Notes under the pieces: model-generated
Told to the model about the DNA's origin: nothing
What the model saw: the letters and a program-made list of their open reading frames with translations, nothing else
The model's database searches: none
Translations under genes and position numbers: made by a program
In this document: positions 27,606 to 35,514 of the stretch, in pieces
How positions within the stretch are numbered: the stretch's first letter is position 1
How the letters are laid out: each line of letters opens with the position of its first letter
Assembly (NCBI RefSeq): GCF_003003005.1
Contig: NZ_PVTR01000018.1
Span: 1-64,000, forward strand
DNA length: 64,000 nucleotides
Direction: 5' to 3'
Source: Mongoliibacter ruber
GTDB taxonomy: Bacteria > Bacteroidota > Bacteroidia > Cytophagales > Cyclobacteriaceae

Positions 27606-28667
27606 TTATCTTCTTATATTTTTGAAATTAATGATTAACCAAATAAAGAATGGTGCTCCGATAATGGCTGTAATGATACCAATGGGCAATTCGGCAGGCA
27701 TCATAAGCGTCCTTGCCAAAATATCTGCAACACTCAATAGTATAGCGCCTAATAGAAATGAACCTGGGAGAACCAACTTATGGTCAGCTCCATATAGTAA
27801 TCTGATCAAATGAGGAACTATCAAACCCACAAAACCAATTGTCCCTGTCAGAGAAACAGCCGTCCCTACAATCAATGCGGAGGCAAAAAGAAGGATGTAT
27901 TTGACCAACTGAACATTTACACCCATGTGAAAAGCCTCATTTTCACCAATGGCCAAGGCATTGAGTGATCGGAATTGGCTTAGAATCATTCCAACAGGTA
28001 TTAGAAGGAAGCAAAAACTGATTCCCACTTTTTGCCAATTGGCCCCTCCTATATCACCCAAGCTCCAAAATGTAAAGTTTCTCAAAGCAGCATCATCAGC
28101 ATAAAAAATCACCAGACCAATCAATGCGCCACAAAGTGCATTCAAGGCCACTCCAGCTAGGATAAGCAAAGAGATATCCGTTTTCCCTGATTGGCTAGCC
28201 AGTTTATAGACCAAAAAGGTGTTGATCAAACCTCCTAGAAATGCAAAAAGAGGCAAACCGATTTTTCCAAGTGAGCTCATCAATGGCATACTCGCCCCAA
28301 AAACAATATAAATCACCGCAAACAATGCTCCACCACTACTGACACCTATCAAACCTGGTTCGACCAGTGGGTTCCGAAAGAGTCCTTGCAGTGCAGCACC
28401 TGACAATCCAAGACCTCCCCCGACTAACATGGCCAAAAGCACCCTAGGCAATCTGATATTGGTCAAGACACGTAATTCCTGTTGCGTATAAGATCCTGTC
28501 GAAATTCCCATACCATCAGCTATCATGGAAAAAATACTGGTCATAGGTATACCAAATGCTCCTACAGAAAGTGCTATTAAGATCACAGCCAGTAATAATA
28601 CCGACAGTGAAACAAGCACTTTCATCTGCTTTTTTTCCTTGTGATATGTCAATGTTTGCAGACTCAT
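27606..28667 (-). CDS. hmuU: Heme ABC transporter permease HmuU (FecCD family)
   Basis: A 353-residue inner-membrane permease with about ten hydrophobic segments. Family marks are RLPRVLLAMLVGGGLGLSG, the following LFRNPLVEPGLIG, and GFVGLIVPHLIRLLYG, which contacts the ATPase. It shares one base with the hmuT stop. The first 14 residues are hydrophilic and a second ATG (28625) is possible, but the coupled start is favoured. Heme specificity is inferred from the hmuS and hmuY neighbours; the protein family also moves siderophores and vitamin B12. Confidence 0.93.
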   Translation of the reverse strand: MSLQTLTYHKEKKQMKVLVSLSVLLLAVILIALSVGAFGIPMTSIFSMIADGMGISTGSYTQQELRVLTNIRLPRVLLAMLVGGGLGLSGAALQGLFRNPLVEPGLIGVSSGGALFAVIYIVFGASMPLMSSLGKIGLPLFAFLGGLINTFLVYKLASQSGKTDISLLILAGVALNALCGALIGLVIFYADDAALRNFTFWSLGDIGGANWQKVGISFCFLLIPVGMILSQFRSLNALAIGENEAFHMGVNVQLVKYILLFASALIVGTAVSLTGTIGFVGLIVPHLIRLLYGADHKLVLPGSFLLGAILLSVADILARTLMMPAELPIGIITAIIGAPFFIWLIINFKNIRR

Positions 28668-29515
28668 CAGTAACCCAATGCTTTTGCTAATTCAAAGGCT
28701 GCCTGTCCAACTCTAGGACCAAATCCAGATAGATAAAGACCATCAAAAGACAAAATCTGATCATTTTGGTAGGCAATTGTCTGATCAATACCTCGGATTT
28801 TATTCAAGCCATCTATGCCTCCCATAGACTTGATCCCAGAATCGAAAAACAAAAGATAATCAGGATTCATGGATACCAATGCCTCGGGAGTCAAGGGTAT
28901 AAAATCCTTGAACCCTTTGCCAGCGGATATACCACCTGCCATTTCAATCAAGGTGGCGGCAAAGGTATCTTCGCCAGCTATAAACACCATCTCCTCTCCC
29001 CTTGCCATGACAAAAGCCACTTTAGGAGAGTCCATGGAATTCATGGACTTGAGTTGCTGAAGCTTTGAAAGATCAGCTTCCAAACTATTGATCAATTCTT
29101 TTCCTTTTTGTTCAGCATCAAACAAAACCGCCAGGTCATTGATCAGGCTTTGGGTTTCTGATGTATGAGTTGGCTTCTTAAAAAAATGTATGTCTATTCC
29201 ACTTCCCTTCAATTGACTTACTACATCATCGGTCAAATATCCTTCCTCAGCCAAAATCAAATCTGCACCCAAGGAAAGAACTCCTTCTGCCTTTATCTGA
29301 TTCCTATACCCGATAGATGGTAATTCCTGCATAGATTCGGGATATGTGGAAGTGATATCAGTGGCTATAATCTGTTCGCCAAAACCAAGTGCATAAACAA
29401 TTTCGGTAATGGTTCCTCCTGCTGTGATGATCTGGATTTGGTTCTGATAGTCTTCTTTTTGTGCAGTCTGACATGACAAAAGGAAGCAAAAAGCAATAGT
29501 GAGTGTCCTGTTCAT
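28667..29515 (-). CDS. hmuT: Heme ABC transporter substrate-binding lipoprotein HmuT
   Basis: A 282-residue periplasmic binding protein of the BtuF/HmuT type. The lipobox is LLSC with Cys15, so it is tethered to the membrane. The core begins ITAGGTITEIVYALG, and the two lobes are joined by the long helix DAEQKGKELINSLEADLSKL. It should carry heme from the outer-membrane receptor to HmuU. It is the first gene of the operon. Its start codon lies just 2 bases from the edge of a palindromic operator, and a promoter lies about 30 bases upstream. Confidence 0.9.
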   Translation of the reverse strand: MNRTLTIAFCFLLSCQTAQKEDYQNQIQIITAGGTITEIVYALGFGEQIIATDITSTYPESMQELPSIGYRNQIKAEGVLSLGADLILAEEGYLTDDVVSQLKGSGIDIHFFKKPTHTSETQSLINDLAVLFDAEQKGKELINSLEADLSKLQQLKSMNSMDSPKVAFVMARGEEMVFIAGEDTFAATLIEMAGGISAGKGFKDFIPLTPEALVSMNPDYLLFFDSGIKSMGGIDGLNKIRGIDQTIAYQNDQILSFDGLYLSGFGPRVGQAAFELAKALGY

Positions 29516-29517
29516 TT

Positions 29518-29536
29518 ATTTAGATTGAATTTAAAT
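29518..29536. promoter_or_regulatory. Palindromic operator 1 of the heme operon (iron-type repressor site)
   Basis: ATTTAGATTGAATTTAAAT is a 19-base inverted repeat with one mismatched pair. Extended by TT/AA on either side it pairs at 10 of 11 positions. It covers the expected transcription start and leader just before the hmuT ATG. Fur or a DtxR-type regulator is the likely binder; which one is inference. Confidence 0.7.
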
Positions 29537-29543
29537 AACATGA

Positions 29544-29573
29544 CAAATATCAGTGTATTTAGATTAAATCCAA
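29544..29573 (-). promoter_or_regulatory. Promoter of the heme operon
   Basis: On the minus strand a TTG (29573-29571) is followed after 19 bases by GATATTTG (29551-29544), one base off the Bacteroidota -7 consensus TAnnTTTG. The predicted start is near 29538, giving a leader of about 23 bases. The -33 element lies inside operator 2. Confidence 0.6.
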
Positions 29574-29575
29574 AT
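29557..29575. promoter_or_regulatory. Palindromic operator 2 of the heme operon
   Basis: ATTTAGATTAAATCCAAAT is a 19-base inverted repeat with one mismatch and matches operator 1 at 16 of 19 positions. Its centre is 39 bases from that of operator 1. It overlaps the -33 element, so occupation of both sites would block RNA polymerase on either side of the -7 box. Confidence 0.7.
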
Positions 29576-29826
29576 AAAAATTAATTGATAATTTCTATTT
29601 ACTAGAAAATCCTATAGACATTTTATGAATTTGTAAATCAGATTTAAAAAATCTATTGTCTTGATTAGAAACCAATTGCATTCTATGTCTGTAATTACAA
29701 AATAAAAGAAGTACTAAAATAGTATGTTTTTTTTCTTTCTATAGTTCTCTAAACTAAAACCAAATTGAAGTCATTGTTCCAGAACAAAAGTCATATGATT
29801 TGACAAAATTGAATTGTCAAGAAAGA

Positions 29827-29856
29827 AGCCCAAATCTACATTACTGGATTTGGGCT
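29827..29856 (-). terminator. Terminator of the FAD oxidoreductase gene
   Basis: A perfect 10-bp stem AGCCCAAATC/GATTTGGGCT with a 10-base loop is followed on the minus strand by a T-rich tail (TTCTTTCTT). It separates the oxidoreductase from the heme operon. Confidence 0.85.
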
Positions 29857-29892
29857 GATGAAAAGTGACTTTACCTGAGTTTAACGACCTAT

Positions 29893-31617
29893 CTATAAAG
29901 CCGGCCATTCTGTTTCTATTCCCTGACTGCGAATCAAATCCTGAAACTCTTTCAATAAATTCCGGTCTTCCCTGACAGTTTTGGGTGTAACATCTTTTGA
30001 CATTCCAAAAGGTATTAACATGCCCACTGCCTCGCCTATACTCCATTCGACAGGGTGCAATCGGTAACAGCCATTGGTAATATGAGTAGTTCCTATATTT
30101 TTATTTGCTGGAAGTAGATTCTCCATAGTTTGTGGTATTAATGCCCCCAAGGGGATCTGAAAGGGCAAAGAAGGGAAATCTATGTAATTGTCCCCATTGG
30201 AGCTAGGATGTAGGTCTATATGATAATAACCGATTCCTACAGAATCGTAAAATGGAGCAGCTTTCAGTTCTTCACCGGTCAAACCACTTTTTTGGCTTCT
30301 TTGCTCTTTACCTACATGTTCTTCCAAAACTGTAAATAGCGCTTTGATTCTCCTGGATTCTCTGACATAAGGATACTTGGCGAGACCATCTTCAGTCCCC
30401 ACTACATCTGGACGCAATCTCAATCCCTTCCACCCTTTTCCACCATCTGGCCTAGGGGCTTCAGTCTGCAACCAATACAGTAAAGATAAACTCAACTGCT
30501 TCCCCCCTTCTACATGTTTGTTGAACTCTTGTTCGGACACATCAATCAAATTTCCTGGGATATAATCATTTTGCGGCCAATTAACACAAGTAATATCACC
30601 TTGATAAAAGCCTTCTTTGAAGTTATTTCTATGAAGGATCCTTCTGTAAAGCCACAGGTTGAGCAAATCACCGGTTGGTATGCCTTCAGGATGAAATCCT
30701 AGCTTCTTTGGTTCAAGGGTTTGTGGGTTGGAATAATGCAAACCAAGCATGACACCTGGCCAAGGTTGGGAAAGCTTCGGGACATAGGAATTCCAAAATT
30801 CATACTGTTCGGGTTTGGGGATCACCCAATCTTCATCAGGTACATAATCCATTGGAAAACAAACCGTAAAAGCCTGGTTGTTTCCAGGATCACCTTGTTC
30901 AGGTGCATGCAATTCGCCGGTTACTGACTTGGATTCAGTTCCTGTAACATAGGCCGTCTTGGTCATTGGCAAAAGATCTCCAAGTTCAGTGGCATCTACA
31001 AAATATGGAGCTTTTAGCTGTATTCGTTTTTTGGATTTGGTGGACTCCACTTCCAATGAACTTACCCTTTTACCATCAGTATCTGCTTCCACGGCCTTAT
31101 GGTCTAATAGTATAAGTAGTTTTCTTGCACTTTCGTAAGGGGCAAACATTTGTTGTAGGACATAAAGTGCCACTTTGGGCTCATGGCACAATCGGGAAAC
31201 AGAACCGTCTCCTGGATTAAGGAATTCTCTTTGCTTAGCATCCTCTGTCAAAGGGTACTGATCCAGGTAATACGTTCTGATCTTATCACGAAAAACACGG
31301 TACAATTCAGTCGCTCCGTGACTTTCTATCCATTGGTGCTCATCCGGTGGCACAGCTTGCTGTGTTAGCTGTCCTCCAATCCAATCGGTCTCCTCTGTCA
31401 TGAGGACGGTCAGGCCATTACGTAGGGCTGCAAATGCAGCTGCACAACCACCCAAGCCACCACCTGCAATCACTACATCGGCTTCGTATATCCTGTAATT
31501 ATCTGAAATTTTCACCTCTTTATTCGATTGGGGTACTGCTCCAAAAGTCCGTAATGGAGATACTGTCAATGCGCCGGTGCTTAAGGTCAATCCTGAAATA
31601 AAAGTTCTTCTGTTCAT
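29893..31617 (-). CDS. Tat-exported FAD-dependent oxidoreductase
   Basis: A 574-residue flavoprotein of the FAD_oxidored family. A twin-arginine signal (NRRTFIS, 2-8) is followed by a hydrophobic stretch and an AVPQ end. The dinucleotide-binding motif is ADVVIAGGGLGGCAAA (46-61), and the ETDWIGGQLTQQ segment is typical of this family. A second FAD contact lies near the C-terminus, where ITNGCYRLHPVEWSIGEAVG is seen. Related exported enzymes occur in Bacteroidota near glycan-use genes, but here the neighbours give no substrate. It has its own terminator and is probably not part of the heme operon. The export of a folded FAD protein through Tat fits well. Confidence 0.87.
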   Translation of the reverse strand: MNRRTFISGLTLSTGALTVSPLRTFGAVPQSNKEVKISDNYRIYEADVVIAGGGLGGCAAAFAALRNGLTVLMTEETDWIGGQLTQQAVPPDEHQWIESHGATELYRVFRDKIRTYYLDQYPLTEDAKQREFLNPGDGSVSRLCHEPKVALYVLQQMFAPYESARKLLILLDHKAVEADTDGKRVSSLEVESTKSKKRIQLKAPYFVDATELGDLLPMTKTAYVTGTESKSVTGELHAPEQGDPGNNQAFTVCFPMDYVPDEDWVIPKPEQYEFWNSYVPKLSQPWPGVMLGLHYSNPQTLEPKKLGFHPEGIPTGDLLNLWLYRRILHRNNFKEGFYQGDITCVNWPQNDYIPGNLIDVSEQEFNKHVEGGKQLSLSLLYWLQTEAPRPDGGKGWKGLRLRPDVVGTEDGLAKYPYVRESRRIKALFTVLEEHVGKEQRSQKSGLTGEELKAAPFYDSVGIGYYHIDLHPSSNGDNYIDFPSLPFQIPLGALIPQTMENLLPANKNIGTTHITNGCYRLHPVEWSIGEAVGMLIPFGMSKDVTPKTVREDRNLLKEFQDLIRSQGIETEWPAL

Positions 31618-31777
31618 TAGATCTTGGGTCTTATTTCAAATTAAAAAAAAATCGACGTCTATGCCTAACTTAATGAAAAAAATTAAGAAACTATTTATGG
31701 TCTTTTCTAATCGGGAAAAGCCCAACCTAACTGTTATAGGAGTTGAGAATGTAAGAATTTCCAGGAAGCAATTCGAG

Positions 31778-32878
31778 TTAGATTTGACTTGAACCAATAG
31801 GAAGGGTAAAAACAAACGTAGCTCCTTGCCCAGGTTCTGATTCTGCTTGTATTTTACCACCGTGCGATTCTACAATTTTTTTGCAAGAATAGAGCCCGAT
31901 TCCTGATCCGGGGATTTTATCAGGACTATGCAGTCTTTTCATATATTCAAAAATCCTATCCTTAAAAATTGGATCGAAACCGATTCCATTGTCCCGTAAT
32001 TCAACTGTCGCCATGTTATCCGTGACATTACAGAAAATTTGAATCCTAGGATCTGCCTCGCTACGGTATTTGATAGCATTCATGATAAGGTTCTGTATCA
32101 ACCTGATTACTTGATTTTTATTACCTCTCACATAAGGTAATACTTCAATATTAATTTGTGTAGATGACTTTTGAATTTCATCTCCCAGCATTTCCTTGAC
32201 TGTTTCTACAACTTCATTCAAATCTACAATTTCATTATACTCTGTTTCCTTTTCGGACAGTGTCTGCTCCATCAAATCATCCACCAATACGGAGATTCTT
32301 TTAAGGTTGTCCTTGATGATTTTTTGGATCTTGATTGACTCTTCTTCCATATTCAGAAAGCCCTTCTTTTCCATTATTTCCAGCAATCCACTCAAAGTTC
32401 TAATGGGAGACTTCAGGTCATGGGAAACAACATTTGAAAAACGTTCCAGCTCAATATTTTTTTCAGACAGCTTTAATGCATTTTCTTCAGCCAGTTTTTT
32501 GGCCTTCAGGAGTTCTTTTTCATATTGCTTTCTCTGGGAAATATCAACAATGGTTAACCTAAAACCAATAATTTTATTGTCGAAGGTTACTTTTGTTCCA
32601 TTGACTAACACCGGCAATTTGTCCCGGTTTTTAGCGATTATTTCAAAATTGATTTCACTTGCTTGTCCTTCTAGCTGAAGTAATGGTAAAAAGTGGGTTT
32701 CGAAGTAAATCTTGCCACCTACTGACAAAAGGTCTTGAAAGGTAAACAAGCCCTGCAGTTCAATAGGACTATATCCTAGCCAATTACATAAGGTAAGGTT
32801 TGCCTTGGTAATGACCCCTTTCTTGTCAAGACTCAAATAGCCACAAGGTGCCTGATGAAATAGCTCATTATAATCCAT
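31778..32878 (-). CDS. Cytoplasmic PAS histidine kinase
   Basis: A 366-residue soluble sensor kinase with no membrane segment. A single PAS domain spans about 1-118, starting FHQAPCGYLSLDKKG and ending in TIVDISQRK. A short coil leads to the HisKA domain with His153 (VVSHDLKSPIR), and the ATPase domain has NLIMNAIKY, DNGIGFDP and GSGIGLYSCKK. No receiver gene lies nearby. Its start is 15 bases after the stop of an RsbQ-like hydrolase. In Bacillus RsbQ acts on a PAS domain of its partner RsbP, so this PAS domain may sense the product of the hydrolase. Confidence 0.92.
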   Translation of the reverse strand: MDYNELFHQAPCGYLSLDKKGVITKANLTLCNWLGYSPIELQGLFTFQDLLSVGGKIYFETHFLPLLQLEGQASEINFEIIAKNRDKLPVLVNGTKVTFDNKIIGFRLTIVDISQRKQYEKELLKAKKLAEENALKLSEKNIELERFSNVVSHDLKSPIRTLSGLLEIMEKKGFLNMEEESIKIQKIIKDNLKRISVLVDDLMEQTLSEKETEYNEIVDLNEVVETVKEMLGDEIQKSSTQINIEVLPYVRGNKNQVIRLIQNLIMNAIKYRSEADPRIQIFCNVTDNMATVELRDNGIGFDPIFKDRIFEYMKRLHSPDKIPGSGIGLYSCKKIVESHGGKIQAESEPGQGATFVFTLPIGSSQI

Positions 32879-32893
32879 ATTATTTAAGCCAAT

Positions 32894-33685
32894 TTAAATA
32901 AAATCTTTTATAATTCTTATGGTCTCTTCTGGTGCGGTAAGGTGAGGACAATGACCCGCTGACTCTATCAAATAATAGTCACTTCCAACTATTTGCTCAT
33001 GTACATATTTACCGACACGCTCAGGTGCTATGATATCAGGTGAAGTCTGTACTATCAAAGTATCTACCGTAACTTTTGACAAATCCGCTCTATTGTCGCC
33101 CATAAAAGTGACTTTGGCAAAATGCTTGGCGATTTCGGGATTATTGGTACAAAAACTTTTGTTCAGTTCATCGGCAAACTCAGGTTTGTCCGGTCTTCCT
33201 ATAATTACTGGCGTGATGTAGCTTGACCAACCCAAATAATTGCTTTCCAAAGTATCGATCATTTCGTGGATGTCATTTTCATCAAAACCTCCGTAATAAT
33301 CCCCTTTGTTGATATAGCATGGCGATGGGCCTATCATAATGAGTTTACCCATCAAATCGGGACGTTTTATAGCTACCAAAGCACCTATTATAGCGCTGAC
33401 TGAGTGCCCTACAAAAACAACCTTGGTCAGTTGGCAGTATTCAAGCAGCTCGATAATATCGGTGGCATATCCAGATAGATTATTGTATTTGTCAAAATCA
33501 TAGGAGGCTTCATCCGACCCTCCAGAACCTACGTGGTCAAAGGTTAAAATTTGATAATCTGCTTCAAAATCGGGTACTACCAATCTCCACATGCTTTGAT
33601 CACATCCATACCCATGGGCAAAAACAAGCGTAGTTTTTCCACTCGCTCCAAAAAGCTTGGCATTATTTTTTTTCAAAGGATTCAT
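32894..33685 (-). CDS. RsbQ-like alpha/beta hydrolase
   Basis: A 263-residue alpha/beta hydrolase very like Bacillus RsbQ along its whole length: FAHGYGCDQSMWRLVVPDFE, then FDHVGSGGSD, FVGHSVSAIIG with the nucleophile Ser95, MIGPSPCYIN, and QTSPDIIAPERVGKYVH with Asp217, then AGHCPHLTAPEETI with His245. RsbQ is the energy-stress partner of the PAS phosphatase RsbP and is a relative of the plant karrikin and strigolactone receptors KAI2 and D14. Here the partner position is held by a PAS histidine kinase gene 15 bases downstream. The natural ligand is unknown in this family. Confidence 0.93.
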   Translation of the reverse strand: MNPLKKNNAKLFGASGKTTLVFAHGYGCDQSMWRLVVPDFEADYQILTFDHVGSGGSDEASYDFDKYNNLSGYATDIIELLEYCQLTKVVFVGHSVSAIIGALVAIKRPDLMGKLIMIGPSPCYINKGDYYGGFDENDIHEMIDTLESNYLGWSSYITPVIIGRPDKPEFADELNKSFCTNNPEIAKHFAKVTFMGDNRADLSKVTVDTLIVQTSPDIIAPERVGKYVHEQIVGSDYYLIESAGHCPHLTAPEETIRIIKDFI

Positions 33686-33853
33686 TAAATATAATTGAGG
33701 TGATGACTACAAGTTAATCATAAAATTGGAAGCATGAAGAATAAAACCTCATAAATAATAATTGGTATCATTATTCAAACATGAACTATAACTAAAATTT
33801 AATGGAATATTTTGGTTAAGACAAAACAAAAAAAACAAACTCCTGTTATATAG

Positions 33854-33865
33854 ATGTATATACAT
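33854..33865. promoter_or_regulatory. Small palindrome before the nitroreductase gene
   Basis: ATGTATATACAT is a perfect 12-base palindrome ending 20 bases before the nitroreductase ATG. It could bind a small dimeric regulator. A/T-rich palindromes of this size can arise by chance, so the call is weak. Confidence 0.3.
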
Positions 33866-33885
33866 TAAATACAAAGACTGAAAAT

Positions 33886-34518
33886 ATGAATACTACAATA
33901 GAAAGTTTGGAATGGCGCTATGCGACCAAAAGAATGACAGGAGATAAGATTAAAGAGGATCAATTGAATGGCATATTGAAATCAATTCAACTGACAGCTA
34001 CTTCTAACGGTCTTCAACCCTTTTCGGTCATCGTAGTAGAAGATGAACAGCTGAAAAGGAAAATTGCTCCAAATGCGTATAACCAACCGCAGATTTTGGA
34101 AAGCTCTCACTTATTGATTTTTGCTGCATGGACAGAAATAACAAAGGAAAGAATTGATGCTTATTTTCAGCAAGTAACTGATGAAAGAAATCTCACTCCG
34201 AATGCCTTAAGTGATTATGCAGATAGGTTAAAGAAAAATTTTGAAGGCATGAGTACTGAGGCACAATTTCAATGGGCGTCAAAGCAAGCCTACATCGCTC
34301 TAGGATCGGCAATGATTGCAGCAGCTGAAGCAAAAATCGATACTACACCCATGGAGGGTTTTATACCGGACAAAATTGATGAGATTTTTGGATTCGAAGC
34401 TCAAAAATTGGGAAGTACGGCTCTATTGGCTTTAGGCTTTAGGGACAATGAAAAGGACCCTATGGTAGATGCAAAAAAAGTAAGAAGATCTAAAGAAAAA
34501 TTGTTTGTCAAGGTTTAG
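33886..34518 (+). CDS. Nitroreductase family NAD(P)H-dependent flavoprotein
   Basis: A 210-residue FMN enzyme of the NfsB/Nfn type (E. coli NfsB has 217 residues). The opening SLEWRYATKRMTGDKI carries the Arg residues that hold FMN phosphate, ATSNGLQPFSVIVVED is the second FMN segment, and ALGSAMIAAAEAKIDTTPMEGF is the conserved helix and loop near the flavin. The ending LALGFRDNEKDP is also typical. It would reduce quinones or nitroaromatics. It is divergent from the RsbQ-like gene and converges on a kinase gene only 18 bases away. Confidence 0.92.
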   Translation: MNTTIESLEWRYATKRMTGDKIKEDQLNGILKSIQLTATSNGLQPFSVIVVEDEQLKRKIAPNAYNQPQILESSHLLIFAAWTEITKERIDAYFQQVTDERNLTPNALSDYADRLKKNFEGMSTEAQFQWASKQAYIALGSAMIAAAEAKIDTTPMEGFIPDKIDEIFGFEAQKLGSTALLALGFRDNEKDPMVDAKKVRRSKEKLFVKV

Positions 34519-34536
34519 GAATAAAAACCTGATAAT

Positions 34537-35514
34537 TTAAGCTATCCTATCATTCGGTAGGGTAGCTTTCTTGGGCAGAGAAAAATAAAATGTGCTGCCC
34601 TCTCCTTCTGTTGAATCCAATTCAATTGAACCACCATAGTAATCAATTATTTTTTTGACCAGGGCTAGACCGATACCAGTGCCGCCTCCAAATTTCTCAG
34701 ACGTATGCAGTCTCTGAAAAATGGCAAATATCCTTTCTGTGTACTCTTGGTCGATACCGATACCATTGTCTTTTATCCAAAAATCATAATTCTTTTGACT
34801 TTCCCTTACACCGATTTCAATCTCCGGTGACTTATTTTCGTGCCTGAACTTAAGTGAATTTTCTAACAGGTGCTGAAACAATTGTGTCATAAGGGCACGG
34901 TGGCTAAGGATAACAGGCAATTCTTTGATCGATATTTGGGCTCTTGTTCCTTCAATCAACTTTTTGTTTGATTCACAGACTTCCTTCAGTATTTCATTGA
35001 GGTTAATCTCTTCCAAGGGTTCGTTAAAGCGCCCAACTCTAGAGAATTCCAAAAGGTCTAGAATGATTTGTTTCATCTTGATGGCACCGTCTACAGCGAA
35101 AAAAATGTACTGTTGCGCTTTTTCATCAAGTTGATCGTCATATTTTCTTTTTAACTGAGACAAAAAACTTGTGATCATACGAAGCGGTTCCTGCAAATCA
35201 TGTGAAATCACAAAAGCAAACTGTTCCAAATCGCTGTTTGAAGATTCCAATTCATTGCTTTTACCTTTTAATTTGCGATTAAGCTGTTCCAGTTCCCTGA
35301 CTTTTTTATCCAATGATTCGTAGTATTTCTTAACCAATAAATACAACAAAGAAGCTGTCATCAGTACATAAAAAATTCCTTTAAGGGTTTGCAGATAAGC
35401 AATCTGATCAAGCTCACTTTCATCAAAAACCATCAATAAAACACTGTCACTCAATAAAATCCACATGACCCCAACCAAGATGTAGATCAGAACAATTTTT
35501 ATTTCAGCTTTCAT
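34537..35514 (-). CDS. Two-TM membrane histidine kinase
   Basis: A 325-residue kinase starting at 35514, where its ATG overlaps the stop of the previous gene as ATGA. Two membrane helices (about 6-28 and 42-62) flank a short external loop, with the motif MWILLSDSVL in the first. A coiled coil leads to HisKA with His105 (VISHDLQEPLRM) and an ATPase domain with LLENSLKF, DNGIGID and GTGIGLALVKK. There is no PAS domain. The HisKA part is closely similar to that of the upstream seven-PAS kinase, which suggests gene duplication. No receiver partner is adjacent. Confidence 0.92.
   Translation of the reverse strand: MKAEIKIVLIYILVGVMWILLSDSVLLMVFDESELDQIAYLQTLKGIFYVLMTASLLYLLVKKYYESLDKKVRELEQLNRKLKGKSNELESSNSDLEQFAFVISHDLQEPLRMITSFLSQLKRKYDDQLDEKAQQYIFFAVDGAIKMKQIILDLLEFSRVGRFNEPLEEINLNEILKEVCESNKKLIEGTRAQISIKELPVILSHRALMTQLFQHLLENSLKFRHENKSPEIEIGVRESQKNYDFWIKDNGIGIDQEYTERIFAIFQRLHTSEKFGGGTGIGLALVKKIIDYYGGSIELDSTEGEGSTFYFSLPKKATLPNDRIA
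34540..34570 (+). terminator. Terminator of the nitroreductase gene, inside the opposing kinase gene
   Basis: A 10-bp stem (34540-34549 with 34558-34567, one G-U pair) with an 8-base loop is followed by TTCTT on the plus strand. It lies within the last codons of the convergent histidine kinase gene. Confidence 0.6.
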
